Origin: JAVBNT01 sp031551355
GTDB lineage: Bacteria; Vulcanimicrobiota; CADAWZ01
Assembly: GCA_031551355.1 (NCBI GenBank)
Contig: JAVBNT010000023.1
Location: 21,248-85,247, forward strand
Direction: 5' to 3'
Length of the DNA stretch: 64,000 nt
Shown: positions 24,314-34,531 of the stretch, piece after piece
Layout: every line of letters starts with the position of its first letter
How positions within the stretch are numbered: position 1 is the stretch's first letter
Notes under the pieces: model-generated
What the model was told of the DNA's origin: nothing
Databases searched by the model: none
The model's input: only the letters and a program-made list of their open reading frames with translations
Program-made: the position numbers and the translations under genes

Positions 24314-25399
24314 CTACATCAAAAATAACCTTCCCCGCCGGCTGTATATACTCTCAAGTATACCGATGGCAATAAAATTAGAAATAATTGCACTGCCACC
24401 GTAAGAAACAAATGAGAGAGGCAGTCCGACGACCGGCATTATCCCCAAAACCATCCCGATATTTACAAAAACATGGAATGTCAGCATTGCAAATATTCCT
24501 ACGGCAACAAAGGCGCCGAAATCATTTTTGGCAACTTTGACAACAGCGAGGCATCTTTGCAGCAAAATCAAATAAAGAATAAGGATAATTATACAACCGA
24601 CAAAACCAAATTCCTCCCCTATGACCGAAAAAATAAAATCCGTGCCGTGTTCAGGAACGAAATTAAGCTGGGTCTGCGTGCCCATAAAAAGACCTTTTCC
24701 CAGCAATCCCCCATTGCCCACCGCTATCTTTGACTGCGTTATATTCCAGGCGGCTCCGGATATATCCGCATGGGGATTCATAAAAACAAACAAACGCTCT
24801 TTCTGATAATCACGGAGCAAAAAAGGAGCCAGACATACCCCGGACAGAACTACCCCCGACAGAAACAGAGGATTTATACCCAACATAAACAGCATCACAA
24901 AAGCCACAAAAATAAGCACGAGTGACGTGCCGAGATCCGGTTGCATAAAAATCAGCACCCACGGGACAAAAACCGTAAAACATATTGACCAAAACTCTTT
25001 GTAACCAACCCTTTTTACGGAAGACAGTATTTTAGCCAGGGCAATAACAAGGATCAATTTAGCAGGCTCAGACGGCTGAAACGTCCCCAAAGGGCCTAAA
25101 GAAATCCAGCGTTGGGCCCCCTTGGCACTGTGTCCGGCAATTAAAACAAAAACAAGCAGCAATATGTTAAGGATCGAAATCGGAACAGCCAGACGGCCAA
25201 GGTTATCATAATCAATCAATGCAAAAATAACCATAAAAAATACGCCGGCCAACATATAAAAAAACTGCCTCTTAACCTCCTGCGCCAGTTCCGGACCAAT
25301 CCTGAAAGCGCTTTGTACAAAAAACAAACCGGCGGCAGAAATGACAATAACCACAATAAAAAGCAATAAATCGAAACGTTTGGAGAAGTTTTCTTTCAC
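24314..25399 (-). CDS. rodA: RodA, SEDS-family peptidoglycan polymerase
   Basis: 361 residues with about ten membrane spans. SEDS motifs seen: KGAQRWISLGPLGTFQPSEPAK, FMQPDLGTSLVL, the large loop with SQIAVGNGGLLGKG (here SKIAVGNGGLLGKGLFMGTQTQLNFVPEHGTDFIFSVIGEE), and the closing GLPLSFVSYGGSA. RodA polymerises glycan strands for the elongasome; length and motifs favour RodA over FtsW. MinC is directly upstream and the TusD-like gene overlaps its end. mreBCD and PBP2 are not in this window. Confidence 0.93.
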   Translation of the reverse strand: MKENFSKRFDLLLFIVVIVISAAGLFFVQSAFRIGPELAQEVKRQFFYMLAGVFFMVIFALIDYDNLGRLAVPISILNILLLVFVLIAGHSAKGAQRWISLGPLGTFQPSEPAKLILVIALAKILSSVKRVGYKEFWSICFTVFVPWVLIFMQPDLGTSLVLIFVAFVMLFMLGINPLFLSGVVLSGVCLAPFLLRDYQKERLFVFMNPHADISGAAWNITQSKIAVGNGGLLGKGLFMGTQTQLNFVPEHGTDFIFSVIGEEFGFVGCIIILILYLILLQRCLAVVKVAKNDFGAFVAVGIFAMLTFHVFVNIGMVLGIMPVVGLPLSFVSYGGSAIISNFIAIGILESIYSRRGRLFLM

Positions 25400-25428
25400 A
25401 ATAATAATCCCATAAGAACGTAACCCGT

Positions 25429-26151
25429 CTAAACTTTGTAAGGTTCAAGCACAATTATTGAGTCTTTAAGACTGACTCTGGTCACATAACCCTTTTTAAG
25501 CGGCTTAATCTCTTCTGCAGAAAGCCCCATACCGGCAATCGATATTGACGCAGCATCCATAACAAAACAAATAATCTGAGCAGAAGAATTGCCTTTAAAT
25601 CCTGCATGCGCCTCTCCCTTAATAGTCCCCAGCACAATTATATCGCCGGCGGAAAGAACTTCAGAGCCGTATTCGATATTTCCCTGAATAACAACATTTC
25701 CCCTGGCTTCCAAAGATTCACCGGTTCTCAGGTTGCGCCTCAGCATAATCGTTTCCTCCACACACGAAGGATCCTTTGAATAAGGAAGCGGCAATTCCTT
25801 TTTTGCCGTCTCAGCCTTATTGACTTCACTGTTATTCAGAAAGCGTGAATAATGACCGGAAATACCCAGCCTGCCAATAATAGTCCTGATCCCGAAACTC
25901 TCGGCAATATTCCTCGTTTCACCGGAGCAGCTTATTATACCGTCAATATAAATGCCAAGCTCATCACAAACGCCGATAAGCTCCTGAACCTGTTCATATG
26001 ACAGCTGACGCCACCCGAAATTCAGGGAGATGGAATTATCATCGGACATGGACAATGCTCTCTGCTCCATAAGAAAATCCCTGATAACAGCAAAATCCAT
26101 TTCCTCCGAAACGACAATAACATTATCCGTATCATCACTTTGAAAAGACAT
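25429..26151 (-). CDS. minC: Septum-site-determining protein MinC
   Basis: 240 residues. The N-terminal domain (1-~115) is divergent. The C-terminal beta-helix domain is clear: NLRTGESLEARGNVVIQGNIE, YGSEVLSAGDIIVLGTIKGEAHAGFKGNSSA, and SISIAG near the end, matching the MinC pattern of G-A-x-V-x-A-x-GDI-x-V-x-G. MinC inhibits FtsZ assembly away from mid-cell. minD and minE are not adjacent, which is unusual but seen in other lineages that place minC near mre/rod genes. Confidence 0.9.
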   Translation of the reverse strand: MSFQSDDTDNVIVVSEEMDFAVIRDFLMEQRALSMSDDNSISLNFGWRQLSYEQVQELIGVCDELGIYIDGIISCSGETRNIAESFGIRTIIGRLGISGHYSRFLNNSEVNKAETAKKELPLPYSKDPSCVEETIMLRRNLRTGESLEARGNVVIQGNIEYGSEVLSAGDIIVLGTIKGEAHAGFKGNSSAQIICFVMDAASISIAGMGLSAEEIKPLKKGYVTRVSLKDSIIVLEPYKV

Positions 26152-26193
26152 AATCCCTGGCGAAACCTTTCAAAATATTAGTAACATTCAAAA

Positions 26194-27213
26194 TTACAAA
26201 AAATCAGATATCAGTTTTGCGGCGGTGTCTAAATTATCTACCCAGACAACATTGGAATATTTATTAAACCAGGTCATTTGACGTTTTGCAAAATGACAAA
26301 TTTCAAAATACAGTCTTTCATACATTTGATCATAAGAAATCCTGCCTAAGACAAAAAGACTCAGATACCTGTATTCCAAGCCGAAATCATAAAGACGCTG
26401 CGGAGATATTCCCATTGCCAGCAACCCCTCAACCTCGGCAATCATACCCTCCTTAAGGCGCAAGTCAAGGCGCAAGCGTATGCGGCTCTCAAGCTCAGCC
26501 TTAGGGTATTTCAAGCCCAAAACGAGATATAAAAAACCTGTCGGAGCCGTTTTACGCATATCGGCCAAAGACGGCAGTCCGGATAATAAAAGCTCCAATC
26601 CCCTGGCAACTCTCCGGGGATTTTTTAAATCAATATAATCTCCGGCATCGCTCTGTATTTTTAAAATTTCACTCTGCATCCGCTGCAGGTCCCAAAGCCT
26701 TACATTTTCTCTGACGTCATCACTTACAAAAATATCCGGAAAAACAAGTCCCTCGGTAAGCGCCCTGATATAAAGACCTGTTCCTCCGACGATAAACGGA
26801 AGTTTTCCGCGCCGTGAAATATCCTTCATTGCACACAGTGCAAGACGCTGATACTGGGCGACCGAAAATGGCTGCCCCGGTTCAAAAATGTCGATAAGCC
26901 AATGCGGTATACCGTCCGAAATAAAAGGATTTAAAGTCAGTCCGGCTTTTAACTCTTCTGTGCCGTTACCGTTCAAGCCGGTGTTTTTGCTGATATTTTG
27001 CTGCAAATCAGCCGTTTCAAAACCGCTGTCGCAACACATTATCTCATACGAAGGAGAGAGTTTTCCCTTAACTTTTCCGGTCCCCAAATCCATAAACCGA
27101 AAAACCTGTCTTGAGTCTGCGGAAACAATCTCACCGGAAAAATAGCCGGCAAGAGAAACTGCAAAATCGGATTTTCCACAGGCTGTAGGCCCGGCAATAA
27201 CAATCGCTTTCAA
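26194..27213 (-). CDS. miaA: tRNA dimethylallyltransferase MiaA
   Basis: 339 residues. P-loop AGPTACGKSDF, then SADSRQVFRFMDLGTGK, HWLIDIFEPGQPFSVAQYQ, GGTGLYIRAL and the C-terminal FAKRQMTWF are all present. MiaA adds dimethylallyl to A37 of tRNAs reading UNN codons. Between the GTGK block and PHWLID there is an insertion of about 30 residues (around residues 65-95, rich in Asn/Gly/Thr) that typical MiaA lacks. It is the first gene of the leftward miaA-minC-rodA-tus stretch. Confidence 0.95.
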   Translation of the reverse strand: MKAIVIAGPTACGKSDFAVSLAGYFSGEIVSADSRQVFRFMDLGTGKVKGKLSPSYEIMCCDSGFETADLQQNISKNTGLNGNGTEELKAGLTLNPFISDGIPHWLIDIFEPGQPFSVAQYQRLALCAMKDISRRGKLPFIVGGTGLYIRALTEGLVFPDIFVSDDVRENVRLWDLQRMQSEILKIQSDAGDYIDLKNPRRVARGLELLLSGLPSLADMRKTAPTGFLYLVLGLKYPKAELESRIRLRLDLRLKEGMIAEVEGLLAMGISPQRLYDFGLEYRYLSLFVLGRISYDQMYERLYFEICHFAKRQMTWFNKYSNVVWVDNLDTAAKLISDFL

Positions 27214-27447
27214 AAAACCTCCGCAAACCCGGTCTTAATTTTATATCCGGCCCGGTCTAAAAACTTTCGACAAAAAGATATAACTCCTGCCTGATACAAT
27301 ATTATCATTTCACACGCAGCTCATGCAAATAATAAAAAATCTTACTGCAAATTAATTTTAATGAAGAATACATTAAAATTATAAAGGAGCGGCGAAAAAT
27401 AACTAGAAACATAAAAAATATATTTCTAAAGACCCTATTATTTGTTT

Positions 27448-30400
27448 ATGCAAAAAAACAGTACTTGCCAAAATGAATCCACAATAATAAGCCTTGACGA
27501 CATACAAATAACTGAGCAAGGAATAAAAATACTCCACAGTGAAGGCTTATTGTCGCTGAAATACACAGATATTTCAGCTATATTCCTAATGTACAATAAA
27601 AGCAAAAAATATAGTGACACCCCGGAAATAATTCTCAAAAATAAAACCACCTCCGCTTTTTACTGCATAAACTGGGAAAAAATCTACAATAAAAAGAATG
27701 CCGGTCAGACTTTTCTTGATCTGCTTAAAGAGATACTGCTCTCTCTGAAAAGCTCATACATCGACAAAACGGTAGACTTTTTTCTGGACTCAAATTTTAA
27801 AGAAATACCGGAATACAAATCAAAAAAAGATATACCGGAATACGAAGCCGGCTTTTCACAAAATTCAAAACAGGATTCGGTTACGGAACCAAAAGATTTC
27901 ACCCAGGAATGGAACAGCGGAGACTTCATACAAAATGAGTTCCGGATCAAAGAAGTACTCAAAGGCGGAATGGGAATTGTATATATTGCCAATCACATAA
28001 AAACGGGAAATATGTTTGCAATAAAAACCATACAGAAAAATTTTGTATGGGATAACAGAATATATGAAATGTTTAAAAAGGAAGCCGAACTGTGGGTCAA
28101 GCTTGAAAAACACCCTAACATCGTTCAGGCACTAATCGTAAGGCAGATAAACTCAAAGCCTCTGATATTTCTTGAGTATATAAAAGGTAAAAGCCTCGAC
28201 AGACAACTGGCACAGGGTCCGCTGGAAATAAAAACCGCAATAAGCTATGCAATCCAAATATGCAGAGGACTTGCATATGCCTTCGGCAAGCTGAATATTA
28301 TCCACAGGGATATAAAGCCGTCAAATTGCCTTATAGATGAAGACGGAACCCTGAAAATAACGGATTTCGGGCTGGCAAAAGTGCTGTCACACGCCATTTC
28401 AGAAACAGTGGAGCATGGAGACAGTTTGTCGGAAGAAACAAAAGAAAGTCATGCAACGGCATTTCAGGGGACACTTCCTTATATGTCACCTGAAAGTTTC
28501 TCACTAAAAAGTATCGCTACTACGGAAACGGATATTTACTCCATCGGGGTCGTTCTTTATGAAATGCTAAGCGGCACAAAACCGGTTTTTGCCACTAATT
28601 TTGCCGAATATATGGTAAAACATGAATCGCATGCCTTGATTGATGTAAAAGAAAAAAGAAACGAAATTCCGCAAAAACTGTCTGATATAGCGATGAAATG
28701 CCTGTCATTCAATCCGGAAAGCAGGTTTCACAAATTTGAAACGCTGCAAAAGCTTCTGGAAGAGCTTTACGAAGAACTTTACGGAGAAACCGTACCTTCA
28801 GGCTACAAACCCGAAGAGTCACTTTCGTCTAACGACTGGTATTTCAAAGGACTCTCACTGGCAGCATTAAACAGGCATTACGAAGCAATACGCTGTTTCA
28901 ATGAGTCCCTTAAAAAAAATCCGGCCTTTACTGAATCCATCATCGCCAAAGGAGACAGTTACTTTGCAATAGAGCTGTACTCCGACGCGCTCAAAACATT
29001 TAACAAAGCTCTGACCATCAACGCGGACCATGCCATTGCACATACAAAAAAAGGCGACTGTTATCTAAAATTAAAAAGATTTCATGACGCACTTAGCTGC
29101 TACAATAAAGCGCTGGAAATAGAGCCGTTAAATGAGAAAACACTTATTGCCAAGGGAATTTATTTTTATAGTGCCGGCAACTATAAAGAAAGCATCAGAC
29201 TGTTTGAACAGGCTCTGCAAATAGCCCCCCGCTCATACACTGCGCTGTTCAATCTGGCTCTGGCCCTCCAATGCACAGGTGAGCTGCAAAAGACCCTGGC
29301 TATTTTTGAGCGGATGCACAGTGAAAATCCCAGACATATGGAATCCTGGCTGAAACATGGTCAGGTTTTGGAACAAATGGGCAAACCCTATGAAGCGATC
29401 AAATGCATGGAGCGGGCTTTGACATTAGCTCCCGGCAATAAGGAAGCCTGGCTGTCATTACAGAGAAATAAAATACTGACCGGCAAATATGATGAAGCTC
29501 TGGAAGACATAAAAAAACGGCTGCTTGAAAGCCCGGACGACATTGATCTTATTCTGTTGATGGCGGAGCTTCAGCTCGAAGAAAGCGACATGTCAGGAGC
29601 GCTTCAAAGTTATACAAAACTCATATCACTCGACAAGTCTAATATAGATTATAAAACGAAGCAAATACGTTTGCTGGACAGACTGTTTCTGTTTGACAAA
29701 GCCATCGAAATATTAGAGAACATGATGGACGGAGATAAGGAAAATGAAAACCTGAAAAAAATGTATCTGCAAATTTCCAGCCGCAAAAAATTTCATGCGG
29801 ATTTCATAGATTCAATAATAAACTCCGCAATAGCACTGCCGGCCGGAATACCCGATATACCATCCTCTCCTCCTGAGGAAGAGAAAAAAATCCGCAAAAT
29901 AATCTCAAAACTGGATAAAAATATCAGCCATATTGAAAACAGCTATCTATTAAAAATTGCCGCCGACTTTCTGCACAGCAATCAGGAATGGATAGCATTA
30001 AAAATCATCGAATACAGCATACGGAAAAACGGAGAAACACCGGAAGCCTGGCTATCTATGGCAGCAATCCTCGACAAGCTCGGATTCAGCAGAAACGCTC
30101 TTTTCGCCTATAACAGGCATATACAGGCCTCTGAAAACGGATGGCAGGGATGGCAGGCACTTGCAGAGATGCATGCAGCACGTTTTTTATACACTGAAGC
30201 CTTCTTTTTCGGACTGAAAGCACTGTCACTCTCGGAAAACGCCCCGATACTTGTTCTCAAAGTGATAGCATATGCCGAAAGGGCGGGACTGTCAAAATTA
30301 CTGCCTTCAATCGCGGTAACAGCCCTTGAAAAGTGCAGCAAACAAAATTTTATAGACGAAGCGGTAACAGCATTTTTATATTCACTGCTGAACAGATACA

Positions 30401-31881
30401 ATGAATCCGATCTGATTTTGGAAAAATATATCTCAGGAACAGATGAGAGCATAAAAAATCTGTGCATACAATTCAGTGTGAAAAATTCATTATACAGCAA
30501 AAATTATGCCCGTGCGGAAAAATTGTTTCTCAAAATCAAAAAAAGCGACAAGCTTAAGGGCGACTACTTTTACTGCGGAGGACTTGTATATGACTCCATT
30601 ATGCATGATTCTTCGGCAATAGAAATGCTGGAAAAAGCTAATAAGGATGGATTATGTTTTGAAGCTGATCTCGCAAAATCGGTAATATTATTTGAAAATA
30701 ATGAGACGGATAAAGCCGTGGCGGCATTGAAAAAACTGTCAAAACAAAAAGATATTCTGCCCGAGGTACTGATCGCCAAAGCTTACATCGACAGCAAAAC
30801 CGGAGACGTCAATGAGGGATATAACACGCTTGTAAAATCGTCAATCAGTTTTCCTACGCATGCAGAGATGCAAATGGCCAGAATAATGCTGTCCATAGAA
30901 GCTTTGTCGAAAATCACGACAACTCAAATAGAGAAATACATGTCGCAGCAGATAATGGATCCCAGGCCCTTCGTTCTGTTGAGCTTCCATTATATAAATG
31001 AAGGCGAACTTGATCTGGCATCGACGGTAATAGAGCAGGGTCTCACGCTGCACCCGTATGATTCAAACCTCATGAATAACAAGGCTATTATGTATATACT
31101 GCGTCATAACAAGCCTCAGGCAGACGAAATTTTAAGCGAAGCAATAGACTTTGACAGGCATAACGCCTGTCTTTTAAACAATATTGCCGTAGCTTCACTG
31201 CAAAAACAGGATTACAACAAAGCTCTCACATCAATAAATAAGGCATGCCATATAAAAAGGAACGATATAAGCATGCTGTATTGCCGGTTATATTGCCTTG
31301 TTCAAAATAAGGAATATGATGACGTCATCAGGGAACTGAGGCTGGGGGAAGCTGTAAATAAAAATCTTTTTTCCTTTGCGACTCTGGGCTGTCTAAGCTG
31401 TCTGATGACTCAGGATTATAAATCCGCAGAAGAATTTGCCGATATACTTCTTGACAACCATCCTGAAAATTCCGCCGCCTGGATGCTGAACGGCTTCCTG
31501 CTTGAAAAAATGCAGGAAATCTCCACAGCTATAATTGCTTACCGAAACTCAATATCACTTGATCCTCACAATAGTTTCTCCCTGCTGGCCCATGGGAAAC
31601 TTTTAATCCAGTGCGGATATGCCTCCGAAGGTAAAAAGTCGATAGAGACGGCAGACGGACTTGTAAACAAACCCAAAACAATGTCCGCGCCCAATGAAGA
31701 ATGGCTCAAAAGTTCAGTATTTACTTATTTGAAGCAGCCCAGTTATATCCTGATCAAACCGGAACTGCTGCCGCGCAAAAACTATTCCATACTGAATCGG
31801 GAAATAGTCCTTATTGAAGACATATTAAAGACAATGAAGGACAAACAGAATATTTCAGAGAAATTGCATAATATAACTTAG
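27448..31881 (+). CDS. Ser/Thr protein kinase with long TPR array
   Basis: 1477 residues from ATG 27448. Residues 1-~100 look like a small PH/GRAM-like beta domain. A eukaryotic-type kinase follows at about 163-445: glycine loop KGGMGIVY (~173), HRDIKPSN (~285), DFGLAK (~307), GTLPYMSPES (~341). From ~464 to ~1440 there are many TPR units (pattern W/Y...G.....Y.EA...F..AL...P). No membrane span is seen. It opens a five-gene rightward signalling operon. TPR-kinases usually scaffold multi-protein signalling; substrates cannot be read from the sequence. Confidence 0.9.
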   Translation: MQKNSTCQNESTIISLDDIQITEQGIKILHSEGLLSLKYTDISAIFLMYNKSKKYSDTPEIILKNKTTSAFYCINWEKIYNKKNAGQTFLDLLKEILLSLKSSYIDKTVDFFLDSNFKEIPEYKSKKDIPEYEAGFSQNSKQDSVTEPKDFTQEWNSGDFIQNEFRIKEVLKGGMGIVYIANHIKTGNMFAIKTIQKNFVWDNRIYEMFKKEAELWVKLEKHPNIVQALIVRQINSKPLIFLEYIKGKSLDRQLAQGPLEIKTAISYAIQICRGLAYAFGKLNIIHRDIKPSNCLIDEDGTLKITDFGLAKVLSHAISETVEHGDSLSEETKESHATAFQGTLPYMSPESFSLKSIATTETDIYSIGVVLYEMLSGTKPVFATNFAEYMVKHESHALIDVKEKRNEIPQKLSDIAMKCLSFNPESRFHKFETLQKLLEELYEELYGETVPSGYKPEESLSSNDWYFKGLSLAALNRHYEAIRCFNESLKKNPAFTESIIAKGDSYFAIELYSDALKTFNKALTINADHAIAHTKKGDCYLKLKRFHDALSCYNKALEIEPLNEKTLIAKGIYFYSAGNYKESIRLFEQALQIAPRSYTALFNLALALQCTGELQKTLAIFERMHSENPRHMESWLKHGQVLEQMGKPYEAIKCMERALTLAPGNKEAWLSLQRNKILTGKYDEALEDIKKRLLESPDDIDLILLMAELQLEESDMSGALQSYTKLISLDKSNIDYKTKQIRLLDRLFLFDKAIEILENMMDGDKENENLKKMYLQISSRKKFHADFIDSIINSAIALPAGIPDIPSSPPEEEKKIRKIISKLDKNISHIENSYLLKIAADFLHSNQEWIALKIIEYSIRKNGETPEAWLSMAAILDKLGFSRNALFAYNRHIQASENGWQGWQALAEMHAARFLYTEAFFFGLKALSLSENAPILVLKVIAYAERAGLSKLLPSIAVTALEKCSKQNFIDEAVTAFLYSLLNRYNESDLILEKYISGTDESIKNLCIQFSVKNSLYSKNYARAEKLFLKIKKSDKLKGDYFYCGGLVYDSIMHDSSAIEMLEKANKDGLCFEADLAKSVILFENNETDKAVAALKKLSKQKDILPEVLIAKAYIDSKTGDVNEGYNTLVKSSISFPTHAEMQMARIMLSIEALSKITTTQIEKYMSQQIMDPRPFVLLSFHYINEGELDLASTVIEQGLTLHPYDSNLMNNKAIMYILRHNKPQADEILSEAIDFDRHNACLLNNIAVASLQKQDYNKALTSINKACHIKRNDISMLYCRLYCLVQNKEYDDVIRELRLGEAVNKNLFSFATLGCLSCLMTQDYKSAEEFADILLDNHPENSAAWMLNGFLLEKMQEISTAIIAYRNSISLDPHNSFSLLAHGKLLIQCGYASEGKKSIETADGLVNKPKTMSAPNEEWLKSSVFTYLKQPSYILIKPELLPRKNYSILNREIVLIEDILKTMKDKQNISEKLHNIT

Positions 31882-31960
31882 ATTATAATTATCATACTCT
31901 AATAAAATTGTTCCGTATTGCCGATTTATAAAATTTACTAATGGAGCTCACAACATAAAA

Positions 31961-33355
31961 ATGGCTGATAAAACTATAAATTTAACAGACATTGAAAAAC
32001 TTCTTGAAGACGCCGAAATGGATATGTTTTGCGGAGAGCTTTACTCTTCAGCAAATATGCTCAAAAGAATCATAAGGTCGGACATCCCGGAACATCTGAA
32101 AAACAGAATTTATTACCAGACCGGCATTTTACTGAAAAAACTTGGAGATTATCAGGATTCATTATCCTGCTTTGACTCAGTTATCAATAATGGCGGCCCT
32201 GATGAAGCAATAATATATAAAGCATCAGTGCTTAACTGCCTGGGTAATTACCGAGAAGCAATGGTGACACTATCTTCGTTGCAGAAACAGTATGACAATG
32301 AGCTCTATTGGGAAACTTTCGCTGTAGCTTCGCTGGAAACAGGTTGTCCGTCCGACTCAGCAAAGGCGCTTCTAAACCTCAAAAGGACAAATCCGGAGAA
32401 CCTGAGCTTAAGGAAATTGCTGACCATTGCTCTGATCCGAATCGGTAATTATAACGGCGCCGAGCGGGAAATAGAAGAAATTCTGGACATAGACGCAAAT
32501 GATCTTGAAGCAAACCTCATCCTCACCTGGCTAAGCCTGTTTTCGGAAAAAGAAGACGAGGCCATAGAAAAGCTTGACTTCCTGTTTGAAAAAGGCAATA
32601 CGGAGCCGGAGTTGAATTTCGCACGGGCATCAATAAACTATCTGGCCGGAGAAGATGACGCCGCCCGGAAAATAATGATTGACGGGACCAAAAAGGTGCG
32701 TTTTCACAACAATATAAAAGACGGGGTAACTCTGCAGATAATATCTTCCGCTATGACCTCAGTCGCGTCGGAGAACAGCACGATTGAAAAAGAACTCGAA
32801 TCGTTTAAGGAACAGGTTGTTAAATCTTTCCTGAGTATGCTGACGGAAAAAAATTGCTTTCTCGGTGACAAATGCAGACAGGTGTCGGAAACGGCATACC
32901 TGATGGCAAAATACAGTGAAGATTTAAGCAGGGATGAGAAGGAAGACCTGAAAATTGCCGGTGCAATATGCAACCTGGGAATGATCTATCTGCCCGATAT
33001 AATATTTACAAAAGTAACTCCTCTCAGCTCTGCGGAAAAAGATCTGATCAAACAGCATGCAACAAGTACGGTGGCAATATTAAAACCGTTTACATTTTTC
33101 AAAAACATCATTGAACTGATTAAATATCATCACGAAAAATATGACGGCAGCGGATATCCTGCCAAACTAAAAGGCGAAGATATTCCTTTTGGGGCGCGTA
33201 TTCTGGCAATCGCAGATTTCTTTGTTGATATAACCAACGACAGCCCCAGGCAGCAAGGTATCCCACCGACATCCGCCGTTAGGACGATACAGACGCTTAC
33301 CGGATCGTTTTTCTGCCCTAAAGCCCTGGAATTACTAAAAAAAGTGTACCGCTAG
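31961..33355 (+). CDS. TPR protein with a degenerate HD-GYP domain
   Basis: 464 residues. Residues 1-~260 are TPR-like repeats; residues ~295-464 match HD-GYP phosphodiesterases. The GYP part is intact: HHEKYDGSGYP at residues 390-400, then ILAIADFFVDIT. The metal-binding HD pair is replaced by Cys337-Asn338 (GAICNLGMIYLPD where families have LLHDIGKI..PD), and the earlier His is also absent. Hydrolysis of cyclic dinucleotides is therefore unlikely; a binding or scaffold role is plausible. It lies 79 bp after the kinase-TPR gene and six bases before the cyclase gene. Confidence 0.85.
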   Translation: MADKTINLTDIEKLLEDAEMDMFCGELYSSANMLKRIIRSDIPEHLKNRIYYQTGILLKKLGDYQDSLSCFDSVINNGGPDEAIIYKASVLNCLGNYREAMVTLSSLQKQYDNELYWETFAVASLETGCPSDSAKALLNLKRTNPENLSLRKLLTIALIRIGNYNGAEREIEEILDIDANDLEANLILTWLSLFSEKEDEAIEKLDFLFEKGNTEPELNFARASINYLAGEDDAARKIMIDGTKKVRFHNNIKDGVTLQIISSAMTSVASENSTIEKELESFKEQVVKSFLSMLTEKNCFLGDKCRQVSETAYLMAKYSEDLSRDEKEDLKIAGAICNLGMIYLPDIIFTKVTPLSSAEKDLIKQHATSTVAILKPFTFFKNIIELIKYHHEKYDGSGYPAKLKGEDIPFGARILAIADFFVDITNDSPRQQGIPPTSAVRTIQTLTGSFFCPKALELLKKVYR

Positions 33356-33361
33356 AAATAT

Positions 33362-34531
33362 ATGCTGACAGAACAATCCAAACAATCGGGACTAAACGCC
33401 CTGAATTCAATTGTTAATACAATTAACTCTTCTATGGATCTGGATCTGATACTTGATCTGATCCTCGATACGGCCATTGAAATAATGAATGCCGAACGCG
33501 GATTTATTATGATGCTGGATTCAAGGGAAAATGAACTTGTATTCAAAACAGCCAGAAATATAGACAAAACTACGCTTTGGAGCGACAACTTTCTGATAAG
33601 CAGAACAATTATCAACGATGTAGTAATGAACCAAAAAGGTATCCTGTCTCACAACGCCGCTGAAGACCCCAGATATATGGGAACCCCAAGCGTCGTGCAA
33701 TTCGGATTACGCTCAATAATTGCAGCACCTTTAAAAGTCAAAGGAACATGCAACGGCGCAATATACCTCGACAACCGCTTTAAGCACGGCATCTTCAATG
33801 AAGATGATTTTAATTTTATGACGGTATTTGCTCATGAGGTAGCAATCGCGATGGAAAATGCCAGACTTGAGAATGAAAAAAACTACATACATGAAATTCT
33901 TAAACAATATGTAAGTCCCGATGTTGCCGACGAAATTATCAAAAATGGACTAGATATAGACCTAATGGGCGAAAACCGGGATATAACCGTACTTTTTGTC
34001 GATATAAGAGGATTCACAACCCTGTCGGAAACAGAAGCTCCGCATAAACTTGTAAGCCAGTTAAATGAATTCTTCAAGGCCGTTTCAGGTATTATTTTCT
34101 CGAAGAGAGGTACCGTTTTTAAATTTCTTGGTGACGGAATGATGGCCGGCTGGGGGGCCCCTGTAGAAGATCCTCAGAAAAACGAGCATGCATTATCCGC
34201 CGGACTTGAAATTCTCAGTCTAATAAGCTCAATGAACAATAGATGGCATGAAAAAAACAAGCCCTGCTTCAAAATAGGTATCGGTATACATTCCGGCACC
34301 GCTATGACCGGGATCATAGGATGCAGCCGCAGAAAAGAATATTCCATTCTCGGCGATGTCGTGAATACCGCATCGAGGCTTGAATCACTTAACAAGGAAT
34401 ACGGTTCAGAAATGATTGTCAGTGAGAGTGCACTAAAAGGAACTTCACTGGCCGTTTTTTTTGAGAGAATAGGAAATGTAACCCTGCGAGGTAAAAAAGA
34501 ATCAATTTGCGTATACAAAGCCTGCAAATAA
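33362..34531 (+). CDS. GAF domain-class III adenylate cyclase
   Basis: 389 residues. GAF domain at about 15-170 (AERGFIMMLD...LVFKTARN, APLKVKGTCNGAIYLDN). A short linker helix IHEILKQYVSPDVADEII leads to the catalytic domain at ~200-389. The metal-binding aspartates are Asp214 (FVDIRGFT) and Asp258 (FKFLGDG). Lys254 fits the adenine-selecting lysine. ILGDVVNTASRLES supplies the transition-state Asn/Arg. Expected to make cAMP under control of a ligand bound by GAF. Its stop codon overlaps the next start by one base. Confidence 0.92.
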   Translation: MLTEQSKQSGLNALNSIVNTINSSMDLDLILDLILDTAIEIMNAERGFIMMLDSRENELVFKTARNIDKTTLWSDNFLISRTIINDVVMNQKGILSHNAAEDPRYMGTPSVVQFGLRSIIAAPLKVKGTCNGAIYLDNRFKHGIFNEDDFNFMTVFAHEVAIAMENARLENEKNYIHEILKQYVSPDVADEIIKNGLDIDLMGENRDITVLFVDIRGFTTLSETEAPHKLVSQLNEFFKAVSGIIFSKRGTVFKFLGDGMMAGWGAPVEDPQKNEHALSAGLEILSLISSMNNRWHEKNKPCFKIGIGIHSGTAMTGIIGCSRRKEYSILGDVVNTASRLESLNKEYGSEMIVSESALKGTSLAVFFERIGNVTLRGKKESICVYKACK

